NCBI GenBank assembly: GCA_018435665.1
Contig: JAHDND010000004.1
Coordinates: 1 to 64,000 of the forward strand
DNA from: Candidatus Thiosymbion sp.
GTDB lineage: Bacteria; Pseudomonadota; Gammaproteobacteria; Chromatiales; Chromatiaceae
Direction of reading: 5' to 3'
Length of the DNA stretch: 64,000 nucleotides
Shown: one piece after another, positions 24,062 through 31,566 of the stretch
How positions within the stretch are numbered: the stretch's first letter is position 1
How the letters are laid out: each line of letters begins with the position of its first letter
Notes under the pieces: generated by a model
What the model saw: only the letters and a program-made list of their open reading frames with translations
Told to the model about the DNA's origin: nothing
Database searches by the model: none
Program-made: the position numbers and the translations under genes

Positions 24062-26347
24062 TCAGGCCACTCGTTCCCGCGACTTGATCTCGACCTTGGC
24101 GTAGGCCGGAGCGGAAGCCGGAGCTGGAACAGGGGCCGAAGTCAAAACCAAAGCCGGGGCGGGGGTAGGTGCCGCGGTTTGGGAAGGGACCGGGGCCGAA
24201 GCCGTAGTCAGAAACGAAGCCGGAGCCTTGGTGTGGCCTGGGTCCCGAACGTGGGGCCTGACCTGAACCTGCATTTGGGGCGGGACGGGGGCCTTGGCCT
24301 GGACCTTGACCGGCTCCTCGGCTGGGGGTTGGCCGTGCCGTCGCGCCAGGAGTTCCTGGTCGCAGCGCGGGCAGAACTCGTGCTCGCCGGGCAGGTAGCC
24401 ATGGCGGGGGCAGATGGAAAAGCGGGGGGTGATGGTGAGGTAGGGCAGGCGGAAGCGGGTCAGGGCACGCCGCACCAGGCGCTTGCAGGCCTCGGTGCTG
24501 GAGATTTGCTCACTCATGTAGAGGTGCAGCACGGTGCCGCCGGTATAGCGGGCCTGGAGTTGCTCCTGGAGTTCCAGGGCCTGGAAGGGGTCGTCGGTGA
24601 AGCCCACCGGCAGTTGGGAGGAGTTGGTGTAGTAGGGCGCCGCGGGCGTGCCGGCCTGGAGGATGGCGGGAAAGCGCTTCTGGTCCTCCCGGGCGAAGCG
24701 ATAGGTCGCCCCCTCCGCCGGGGTCGCCTCCAGGTTGTAGAGATGGCCAGTCTCCTCCTGGATCGCCACCAGGCGCCTCCGCAGGTGATCGAGACACCGC
24801 AGGGCCTGGGCCTGACCCGTCGGCGTGGTGATGTTCTCCCGGTCCGCGCTGAAGTTGCGGATCATCTCGTTGAGGCCGTTGACGCCAATGGTGGAAAAGT
24901 GATTCCGCAGGGTGCCGAGGAAGCGTTTGGTATAGGGGAAGAGGCCGTCGTCCAGATGGCGCTGGATGACCTTGCGCTTGATCTCCAGGCTGTCCCTGGC
25001 CAGGTCGGTCAGGCGGTCGAGGGCGGCCAGCAGGCCGGTCTCGTCGCCGGGGTGGAGAAAGCCCAGGCGGGCACAGTTGATCGTCACCACCCCCAGGGAG
25101 CCGGTCTGCTCGGCGGAGCCGAAAAGGCCATTGCCGCGCTTGAGTAGTTCCCGCAGGTCGAGCTGCAGCCGGCAGCACATGGAGCGGACCTGGTGGGGCT
25201 GGAGCTCGGAATTGATGAAGTTCTGGAAATAGGGCAGGCCGTACTTGGCCGTCATGGCGAAGAGGCGCTCGGCATTGGCGCTATCCCAGGGAAAGTCCGC
25301 CGTCATGTTGTAGGTGGGAATGGGGAAGGTGAAGATGCGGCCCTTGGCGTCCCCCGCGGTCATCACCTCGATGTAGGCGCGGTTGATGAGGTCCATTTCC
25401 ACCTGGAGCTCGCCGTAGGTGAAGGGCTGTTCCTCGCCGGCGATGACCGGGACCTGGTCGCGCAGATCCTCCGGGCAGACCCAGTCGAAGGTCAGGTTGG
25501 TGAAGGGGGTCTGGCAGCCCCAGCGGGAGGGGACGTTGAGGTTGTATATGAGCTCCTGGATGGCCTGGCGCACCTGGGGGTAGCCCAGCCGGTCGCGGCG
25601 CACGAAGGGCGCCAGATAGGTATCGAAGCTGGAAAAGGCCTGGGCGCCGGCCCATTCATTCTGCAGGGTGCCGAGGAAGTTGACGATCTGACCGACGGCG
25701 GAGGTCAGGTGCCGGGGCGGGCTGGATTCCACCTTGCCGGGGACGCCGTTGAAACCCTCCTGGAGGAGGGTGCGCAGGGACCAGCCGGCGCAATAACCGG
25801 ACAGCATGTCCAAGTCGTGGATATGGAGGTCCCCGTTGCGGTGGGCGGCGCCAATCTCGGGGGGATAGACATGGGACAGCCAATAGTTGGCGATCATCTT
25901 CCCCGAGGTGTTGAGGATGGGCCCACCCAGGGACCAGCCCTGGTTGGCGTTGGCGGCCACCCGCCAGTCGGATCGGTCCAGGTATTCGTCGATGCTGGCG
26001 GCGGCATCCACCAGGGTGCGGCGGTCGGTGCGCAGTTTGCGGTGCTGCTCGCGGTAGCGGATGTAGGCGCGCGCCGTCGCGAAGTGGTCGGCGGCGATCA
26101 GGGTCTGTTCCACCAGGTCCTGGATGGCCTCCACCTCCGGGGGGCGCCCCTGGTCGTCCCGATGGCTGAGGACCTTGATCACCTGGGCGGTCAGCCGTTG
26201 CGCCTCCGGGGCCGAAAACTCGCCGCTGGCTCGACCGGCCCGTTCGATGGCCGAGCGGATCTTCGCCGCGTCGAAGGCGACATCCTGACCGTCGCGCTTG
26301 CGGATGCGGGTCGGTAGGGTGGCGGGTCGTGGCAAGGGGATTGGCAT
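24062..26347 (-). CDS. nrdD: anaerobic (class III) ribonucleoside-triphosphate reductase, large chain
   Basis: Reduces NTPs to dNTPs without oxygen. The 761-residue protein has an N-terminal ATP-cone (about residues 10-105, RIRKRDGQDVAFD), the ten-stranded barrel core with SMCCRLQLDLREL and VVTINCARLG, and the zinc-site region CPRHGYLPGEHEFCPRC at about residues 646-662. In usual NrdD an RVxGY glycyl-radical segment follows the zinc site. Here it is replaced by a 96-residue Pro/Ala-rich tail (666-761). The missing segment is in the next gene. Expression should be anaerobic, from the NrdR/FNR-type promoter just upstream. Confidence 0.93.
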   Translation of the reverse strand: MPIPLPRPATLPTRIRKRDGQDVAFDAAKIRSAIERAGRASGEFSAPEAQRLTAQVIKVLSHRDDQGRPPEVEAIQDLVEQTLIAADHFATARAYIRYREQHRKLRTDRRTLVDAAASIDEYLDRSDWRVAANANQGWSLGGPILNTSGKMIANYWLSHVYPPEIGAAHRNGDLHIHDLDMLSGYCAGWSLRTLLQEGFNGVPGKVESSPPRHLTSAVGQIVNFLGTLQNEWAGAQAFSSFDTYLAPFVRRDRLGYPQVRQAIQELIYNLNVPSRWGCQTPFTNLTFDWVCPEDLRDQVPVIAGEEQPFTYGELQVEMDLINRAYIEVMTAGDAKGRIFTFPIPTYNMTADFPWDSANAERLFAMTAKYGLPYFQNFINSELQPHQVRSMCCRLQLDLRELLKRGNGLFGSAEQTGSLGVVTINCARLGFLHPGDETGLLAALDRLTDLARDSLEIKRKVIQRHLDDGLFPYTKRFLGTLRNHFSTIGVNGLNEMIRNFSADRENITTPTGQAQALRCLDHLRRRLVAIQEETGHLYNLEATPAEGATYRFAREDQKRFPAILQAGTPAAPYYTNSSQLPVGFTDDPFQALELQEQLQARYTGGTVLHLYMSEQISSTEACKRLVRRALTRFRLPYLTITPRFSICPRHGYLPGEHEFCPRCDQELLARRHGQPPAEEPVKVQAKAPVPPQMQVQVRPHVRDPGHTKAPASFLTTASAPVPSQTAAPTPAPALVLTSAPVPAPASAPAYAKVEIKSRERVA

Positions 26348-26363
26348 GGGTCTTTGTCTCTTA

Positions 26364-26379
26364 GCCCAATATATAGTGG
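26364..26379 (-). promoter_or_regulatory. NrdR box 1 upstream of nrdD
   Basis: The core CAATATATAGTG agrees at every position with the palindromic NrdR consensus core (CWATATATWGTG). It lies at the predicted transcription start, 17-32 bases upstream of the nrdD ATG. Its partner box is 31 bp away, the three-turn spacing typical of NrdR. Confidence 0.8.
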
Positions 26380-26384
26380 TGTGG

Positions 26385-26390
26385 ATTATA
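26385..26390 (-). promoter_or_regulatory. nrdD promoter -10 element
   Basis: On the minus strand this hexamer is a perfect TATAAT, between the two NrdR-like boxes. No good -35 hexamer lies 17 bases upstream, as expected for an activator-dependent promoter. The predicted start near 26378 gives a leader of about 30 bases. Confidence 0.65.
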
Positions 26391-26394
26391 GAAT

Positions 26395-26410
26395 ACCCAA
26401 TATGTTGTGT
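26395..26410 (-). promoter_or_regulatory. NrdR box 2 upstream of nrdD
   Basis: The core CAATATGTTGTG differs from the NrdR consensus core at one position. It occupies the promoter spacer, 31 bp from box 1. Paired boxes on either side of the -10 would allow NrdR-(d)ATP to exclude RNA polymerase. Confidence 0.75.
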
Positions 26411-26411
26411 T

Positions 26412-26425
26412 TTGACTCAGGTCAA
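26412..26425 (-). promoter_or_regulatory. FNR/Anr-like site of the nrdD promoter
   Basis: TTGACTCAGGTCAA has perfect TTGAC/GTCAA arms with a 4-base spacer, close to the FNR consensus TTGAT-N4-ATCAA. Its inner edge is 21 bases from the TATAAT, placing the centre near -41, the class II activator position. The C/G at the fifth arm position is a deviation. Confidence 0.6.
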
Positions 26426-26588
26426 CCCGGTGCCGGCGAGCGATTGGGTCATCGCGCGGGAAGTTCGCCGGGATCCGTGCCTGGTATGCCAACACCCTCG
26501 GGTTCGGCTTACCCCAAGCCTCTCTTGTCCGTCTGATCAAGATCTGAAATGACTTGGGTATAATCCCTGTCCCTGCTCAGTTGGTTAT

Positions 26589-26757
26589 ACATGTCGTATT
26601 TCAGTTTTTGGCCTTATGTAAGGGAGGGTCGGGTGGCGTCTGGTGGGGGTGTCGACCGCAGGGATGCGGTCGTCAAGCCTCCAGGGATGGATTCACGGCG
26701 TCCCCCGCCAGACGCCACCCGACCCGGGAAACCGAAAATTGATGTGCGAGATGGATA
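26589..26757. repeat. palindromic repeat element, copy 1
   Basis: The inner stem is an 18-bp perfect inverted repeat, GGGTCGGGTGGCGTCTGG at 26626-26643 and its complement at 26708-26725, extended by G-rich/C-rich flanks. Within the loop, GACCGC-AGGGAT-GCGGTC forms a second hairpin. Outer ends (about 30 bases each side, core TTTTYGG / CCGAAAA) are imperfect inverted repeats. It fills the space between nrdD's promoter and the VWA gene. It encodes no transposase and looks like a REP- or MITE-type element. Confidence 0.8.
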
Positions 26758-26781
26758 CTTATCCCCTGGACGCCATGACCG

Positions 26782-27495
26782 ATGACTAACGACCGTCAGG
26801 ACCTGGGGCCCACCGCCGACGCGGGGGCGGTGGCGGCCTTTCTGCGCCAGGTCAAGGCTATCCCGACCCCGGCGGCCAGCGGTAACCGTGGGCGTCTGAT
26901 CTTCGCCCTCGACGCTACCGCCAGCCGCGAGCCCAGTTGGGATCAGGCCATGGCCATTCAGGCCGCCATGTTCAGCGAGACCGCCGGCCTGGGCGGGCTG
27001 TCGGTGCAGTTGTGCCATTACGGGGGCTTTCATGAGTTCTCCGCCTCGCCCTGGTGCCATCAGTCCCCGGAACTGCTGGCGCGGATGACCCGGGTGCGCT
27101 GCCTGGCGGGTCTGACCCAGATCGGGCACGTCCTGGAACATGCCCTCGCCGAGACCCGGCGGACCCGGGTCAATGCCCTGGTCCTGATCGGCGACGCCAT
27201 GGAAGAGGAGCCGGCGTCCCTGCGTGATCTGGCCGGGCAACTCGGGCTGCTGGGTCTGCCGGCCTTCGTCTTCCAGGAGGGGCACGATCCCCAGGCGGAG
27301 CAGACCCTGCGCGCCATCGCCCGGCTGAGTGGGGGCGCCTGGAGCCCCTTCGATAGCCATAGCCCCGAGGTGCTGCGCGACCTGCTGAGCGCCGTGGCCG
27401 TCTTCGCCGCCGGCGGACGTCCGGCCCTGGAGGACCTGGCCCGGCGGCGGGGCGGCGCGATCCTGCGCCTCACCCAGGGACTGGGCCGGGATTAG
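26782..27495 (+). CDS. VWA-domain protein
   Basis: A 237-residue cytoplasmic protein with a von Willebrand A fold: LIFALDATASREPSWDQA (MIDAS-like DxTxS near residue 45), the CLAGLTQIGHVLEHAL helix with a Thr that could complete the metal site, and VNALVLIGDAMEE (third metal-site Asp). It probably binds a protein partner through Mg2+. It is followed after 3 bases by the J-domain gene and then topB, so it is the first gene of a compact operon. The specific role is unknown. Confidence 0.8.
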   Translation: MTNDRQDLGPTADAGAVAAFLRQVKAIPTPAASGNRGRLIFALDATASREPSWDQAMAIQAAMFSETAGLGGLSVQLCHYGGFHEFSASPWCHQSPELLARMTRVRCLAGLTQIGHVLEHALAETRRTRVNALVLIGDAMEEEPASLRDLAGQLGLLGLPAFVFQEGHDPQAEQTLRAIARLSGGAWSPFDSHSPEVLRDLLSAVAVFAAGGRPALEDLARRRGGAILRLTQGLGRD

Positions 27496-27498
27496 CCC

Positions 27499-28311
27499 AT
27501 GGCGGGACGTCTGCTTCTCCTCATTCTGGCCATCGCCGGCCTGTTCTGGTTTCTGCACTGGTTTCGCCGCACCCCCAGCCACCGGGTGGCCCAGCGTCTG
27601 CGCCAGGCGGCGCTCTGGGGTGGCATCGGTCTGGTGTTCTTCCTGGCCCTGACCGGGCGCCTCAATCCCCTCTTCGCCGCCGTGGCCGCGGCCATTCCGG
27701 TGGTGATGCGCGGGGTCAACCTGCTGCTCATGCTCCCGGCCATTCGCCAGGCCCTGCGCAACCTGGGGCTGGGGGGGCTCGCCGGTGGCGCGGGCGCGGC
27801 CCAGGGCGGGGCCTTGGGTGGGCTTGGGGGTGGTGTCGGGGGCGGCCAGCGCTCCACCATCCGCACCCGCTTTCTGGAGATGACCCTGGACCATGTCAGT
27901 GGCGATCTGGAGGGTCTGGTGCTGGAGGGCGAGGCCCAGGGGCAGCGCCTCTCGGCCCTGGCGCTGGACCAGTTGCTCCGCCTCCTGGCGCGCTATCGCC
28001 GCGAGGATGGCCAGTCGGCCGCCTTGCTGGAGGCCTATCTGGATCGTACCCAGGGCGCGGACTGGCGTCAGCCCGATGAGGGCGGCGAGGGCCGGGGTGG
28101 CCATCGGGAAGGGGGGCAGGCCCCGCCCGGCGCGGGTGGCATGAACCGGGACGAGGCCCGGGCCATCCTGGGACTGGCCCCGGAGGCGGACGAGGGGGCC
28201 ATCCGTGATGCCCATCGCCGGCTGATGCAGCGCCTGCATCCCGACCGGGGGGGCTCCGACTACCTGGCCGCCAAGCTCAACGAGGCGAAGCGCGTCCTGC
28301 TCGGCGACTGA
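27499..28311 (+). CDS. membrane-anchored J-domain (DnaJ-like) protein
   Basis: A 270-residue protein with two or three N-terminal membrane segments (residues 3-20, 38-55, 58-80), a Gly-rich linker, a helical middle region (about 115-185), and a C-terminal J-domain. The J-domain (about 212-270) has the [18 protein letters not shown] signature that stimulates Hsp70 ATPase. This TIM14/DjlA-like topology puts the J-domain at the membrane. It begins 3 bases after the VWA gene and ends 11 bases before topB, which suggests translational coupling. Confidence 0.85.
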   Translation: MAGRLLLLILAIAGLFWFLHWFRRTPSHRVAQRLRQAALWGGIGLVFFLALTGRLNPLFAAVAAAIPVVMRGVNLLLMLPAIRQALRNLGLGGLAGGAGAAQGGALGGLGGGVGGGQRSTIRTRFLEMTLDHVSGDLEGLVLEGEAQGQRLSALALDQLLRLLARYRREDGQSAALLEAYLDRTQGADWRQPDEGGEGRGGHREGGQAPPGAGGMNRDEARAILGLAPEADEGAIRDAHRRLMQRLHPDRGGSDYLAAKLNEAKRVLLGD

Positions 28312-28322
28312 ACCCGGCCGCC

Positions 28323-30890
28323 ATGAGCATCCTCGTCCTTGCCGAAAAACCCAGCGTTGCCCGCGACCTGGCCCGGGTGCTGGGCGCCGGCCGGCGGGGG
28401 GAGGGGTATCTGGAGGGGGGTGGCTACCGCGTCACCTGGGCCCTGGGCCATCTGGTTCACTTCGCCGAGCCCGACGACTATGGCGGCGCCTGGGCGGCGC
28501 GCTGGTCCCTGTCCCAATTGCCCATGATCCCGGAGCACTGGCAGTTGCGCACGAGCGAGCGGACGGCCAGCCAGTTGCGGGTCGTCGAAAGGCTGCTCAA
28601 CGCCGCCGATACCCAGTCCATCGTCTGCGCCACGGATGCCGGCCGCGAGGGGGAGCATATCTTCCGCCTCATCTACGAGCATGCCCGCTGCCGTAAGCCC
28701 GTCCAGCGCCTGTGGGTCTCCAGCCTGACCGACGAGGCGATCCGCGAAGGGCTGGCCCGGCTCCAGCCCGGGAGTGCCTTCGATCCCCTGGCCCGGGCGG
28801 CGCGGGCCCGCGCCCAGGCGGACTGGCTGGTGGGCATGAACCTCACCCGCGGCTACACCGTCCACAATCGCGTTCTCTGCACCATCGGCCGGGTGCAGAC
28901 GCCGACCCTGGCGATGATCGTGGCCCGGGACCAGGCCATCGCCGGCTTCGTCACGACCTTCTTCTACGAACTGGTGGCGACCCTGGCGGAGGGCTTTCGC
29001 GCCCGCTACTGCCGCGACGGGGAGACCCGCATCGACACCCGCGCCGAGGCCGAGCGGCTGCACCGCGAACTCGCAACCCACGAGACCGGCCGGGTCAAGC
29101 GCCTGGAGCGCAAGGTCCGCCACAACCGCCCGCCCCCCCTCTATGACCTGACGAGCTTGCAGCGGGACGCCAATCGCCGCTTCGGCCTCACCGCCGCCCA
29201 GGTCCTGGAACAGGCCCAGGCCCTCTACGAGACCCACAAGCTCATCAGCTACCCCCGGACCGAAAGCCGCCACATCCCCGAGGACCTGGTCCCCCGCCTG
29301 CCGGCCATCCTCCGTGGCCTGGAGCATCCCCTGGCCGCCGAGGCCCTGGCCCGGCTGGAGGGGGGCCACCGGCTTGGCAAGGCCTATGTCGACGACACCC
29401 GGCTCACCGACCATCATGCCATCCTCCCCACGGGCAAGCGCCCGCCCGCGGGCGTGCCGGAGACCGCCCGGCGTATCTTCGAGCTGGTGGCCACCCGTTT
29501 CGTCGCCGTCTTTCTCCCCGACGAGACCCTGGAGGAGACCCGGGTGATCCTGGACATCGGCGGCGCCGAGTTCCTCGCCCGTGGCAGCCGGGTGCTGGAC
29601 CCCGGCTGGAAGCGCGCCGAGCCCCCGCGCCGGCGCCCCGCCGCTGGGCAATCCGCGGGTCCAGCCACCGGGCAGACCGTGGGAGTGGCGGCAGGTGAGA
29701 CCATGCGCCGCCCAGCCGGTGGCGATGACAGAGAGACGGGAGCGAACGGCCAGCCGCCATCCCCCGTCGGCCAGGAAGAGGCGGCGGAAGGGGAGGGGGC
29801 CCTGCCGCCCCTCGCCCTCGGCCAGATCGTCCAGGTCACCCGTCTGGAGGTGGTGGAGAAGGAGACCCAGCCCCCGCGGCCCTATGACGATGCCAGCCTG
29901 CTGGCGGCCATGAAGAACGCGGGGCGGGAGATCGAGGACGACGCCCTCGCCGCCGCCATGAAGGAGTCCGGCCTGGGCACGCCGGCGACGCGGGCCGAGA
30001 TCATCGAGAAGCTCATCCGCACCGGCTACGTGGAGCGCCAGCGCAAGCAGTTGCGGGCCACCGCCAAGGGTCAGGCCCTCATCGGGCTGGTGGCCGAACC
30101 CCTGCGCAGCCCGGAACTGACCGCGCAATGGGAGCAGCGGCTCAAGGACATCGAGCGGGGGCAGGCCGCGGCCGAGGATTTCTACCGCGACATCGTGGCC
30201 TGGGTGCGGGGCCTGATCCCGACCCTGACCCCGGGGCGGGCCTTGACCCAGATGCCGGGTGCGGTCCGGCGGCCCGCGGACGGGGCGAGGGCAGGACATC
30301 AGGCGGGTCAGCGGGGGCGTCCACGGGCGGGTCGGCAGCCAGGCCAGGGGCCGAAACAGGGGGTGGTTCGGCAGAATGGGCAGCGGGCGGGTCAGCAGGC
30401 AGGAAATCGCACGACTCAGCCGTCGGGTCGGCAGGCGGGTCAGCCAGCGGTGCAGAAGACCAGCCGGCAAAAAAGTCAGCAGGCAAGCCCGCATGCGGGT
30501 GGGCAGTCAGGTCAGCTGGTGGATCAGCCGGAGGGTCAGCAAGTGACCGTGAATCGTGGCGGTGGAGGGGCCGCGGACAGGACGGGTGGTCTCGGCCCCC
30601 TGACCTGCCCCAAGTGCGGGCGCGGCCAGATCATCGTCGGGCGCCGGGGTTACGGCTGCGACCGCTACCGTGAGGGCTGTGACTTCGTGGTCTGGAAGGA
30701 GGTGGCCGGCCGCGAACTGTCCCCCGCCCAGATCCGGGAACTGATCGTTACCCGACTTACCGGTCCGCTTCGCGGCTTGACCGCGGCCTCCGGGGTCCAG
30801 ATCGATGCCTGCCTTCGCCTCGACGACCAGTGGCGGGTGATCCTGGACTTTGCGCCTGAGGTGGCTTTACCGGCCCGGGATGCGGGTTGA
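28323..30890 (+). CDS. topB: DNA topoisomerase III with low-complexity insert
   Basis: A type IA topoisomerase that decatenates DNA by single-strand passage. The 855-residue protein has the TOPRIM domain (DAGREGE at residues 105-111) and the catalytic tyrosine in HKLISYPRTES (Tyr310). Conserved RDANRRFGLTA and IGRVQTPTLAMI segments are present. Two regions are unusual: a Gly/Ala/Arg-rich stretch at about 440-490 and a Gln/Gly/Arg-rich stretch at about 640-745. A C-terminal zinc finger (CPKCGRGQIIVG...GCDRYREGC) follows. Last gene of the VWA/J-domain operon. Confidence 0.92.
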   Translation: MSILVLAEKPSVARDLARVLGAGRRGEGYLEGGGYRVTWALGHLVHFAEPDDYGGAWAARWSLSQLPMIPEHWQLRTSERTASQLRVVERLLNAADTQSIVCATDAGREGEHIFRLIYEHARCRKPVQRLWVSSLTDEAIREGLARLQPGSAFDPLARAARARAQADWLVGMNLTRGYTVHNRVLCTIGRVQTPTLAMIVARDQAIAGFVTTFFYELVATLAEGFRARYCRDGETRIDTRAEAERLHRELATHETGRVKRLERKVRHNRPPPLYDLTSLQRDANRRFGLTAAQVLEQAQALYETHKLISYPRTESRHIPEDLVPRLPAILRGLEHPLAAEALARLEGGHRLGKAYVDDTRLTDHHAILPTGKRPPAGVPETARRIFELVATRFVAVFLPDETLEETRVILDIGGAEFLARGSRVLDPGWKRAEPPRRRPAAGQSAGPATGQTVGVAAGETMRRPAGGDDRETGANGQPPSPVGQEEAAEGEGALPPLALGQIVQVTRLEVVEKETQPPRPYDDASLLAAMKNAGREIEDDALAAAMKESGLGTPATRAEIIEKLIRTGYVERQRKQLRATAKGQALIGLVAEPLRSPELTAQWEQRLKDIERGQAAAEDFYRDIVAWVRGLIPTLTPGRALTQMPGAVRRPADGARAGHQAGQRGRPRAGRQPGQGPKQGVVRQNGQRAGQQAGNRTTQPSGRQAGQPAVQKTSRQKSQQASPHAGGQSGQLVDQPEGQQVTVNRGGGGAADRTGGLGPLTCPKCGRGQIIVGRRGYGCDRYREGCDFVVWKEVAGRELSPAQIRELIVTRLTGPLRGLTAASGVQIDACLRLDDQWRVILDFAPEVALPARDAG

Positions 30891-30976
30891 TAATCCCCCG
30901 GCCATTTTTTCTGGGGTCTTCGCCGATACCCGCATGATCGGCGGCCGAACCCTTCACGTTCGATCCAGGTAGCGCC

Positions 30977-31360
30977 ATGAATCCGGAAAAGGTCGTCTTT
31001 GGCTTCTTCATCGTCCTTGCCTTGACCCTCAACTTCGGGTTCTTCATCGGTGAGCTCGACAATCCGGAACATCACCAGGTCTGGGAACTCTTCGCCACCC
31101 TGGTGGTGAACGCCATTGCCACCGTGCTCAAATTTGGCGACCGCACTCAGTTGGGGGCCGTTCTCCTCGCCACCAGTCTGGCGGCCATGCTCCAGCTTAT
31201 CGCCGCCGTCATCGTCTGGGCCGTGGCGGTCCATGTCTCCCTGACGGGGCTGACCCCTGCCGTGATGGCCAGCATCGTCTCCCTGAGTGGCGGCGCCATG
31301 ATCGCCAATGTCATCTCGGTGGTGCTGCTGGTGATCGAGACGGTGATGTTGCGGCGCTGA
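30977..31360 (+). CDS. DUF6394 family membrane protein
   Basis: A 127-residue inner-membrane protein with three or four hydrophobic helices (residues 7-25, 40-55, 62-88, 103-125). The sequence ELDNPEHHQVWELFATLVVNAIAT (quoted in part) and the AAMLQLIAAVIVW helix match what I recall of DUF6394. Function is unknown. It lies about 200 bases upstream of the potassium channel gene on the same strand and could be an accessory subunit. Confidence 0.7.
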   Translation: MNPEKVVFGFFIVLALTLNFGFFIGELDNPEHHQVWELFATLVVNAIATVLKFGDRTQLGAVLLATSLAAMLQLIAAVIVWAVAVHVSLTGLTPAVMASIVSLSGGAMIANVISVVLLVIETVMLRR

Positions 31361-31497
31361 AGCGGCGGCATGCGGTCGCTGTCCAGCCCGGGGCGGAGGG
31401 CACGGGGCCGATGGCCAGGAGGACCCAATGCCTGGGGGCGATGGTGTGACCGGGCGGTAATGCGCTGCCCCCCCAGGCCCGTACCGGGCTCCACCCA

Positions 31498-31530
31498 GAA
31501 AACCGTAAATTGAAATGCGATGCCAATATT
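31498..31530 (+). repeat. isolated end of the palindromic repeat family
   Basis: AAACCGTAAATTGAAATGCG and the next bases match the 3' outer end of repeat copy 1 (AAACCGAAAATTGATGTGCG) with few changes. No inner palindrome is preserved upstream. It lies between DUF6394 and the channel gene. Confidence 0.5.
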
Positions 31531-31566
31531 TGCCCGCTGATGACTTGAGTCACGCGAACACTGGTC

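Noticed and set aside
24012-24064. A frameshift joining nrdD with the small glycyl-radical gene
   Set aside because: The small gene has its own ATG and ribosome site, and the nrdD tail runs 96 residues of low complexity past the zinc site before its stop. A single indel would not restore the normal spacing.
26614-28239. A 541-codon minus-strand frame across the VWA and J-domain genes
   Set aside because: Both plus-strand genes show recognisable domains; the minus frame is Gln/Gly/Pro-rich with none, and includes the palindromic repeat.
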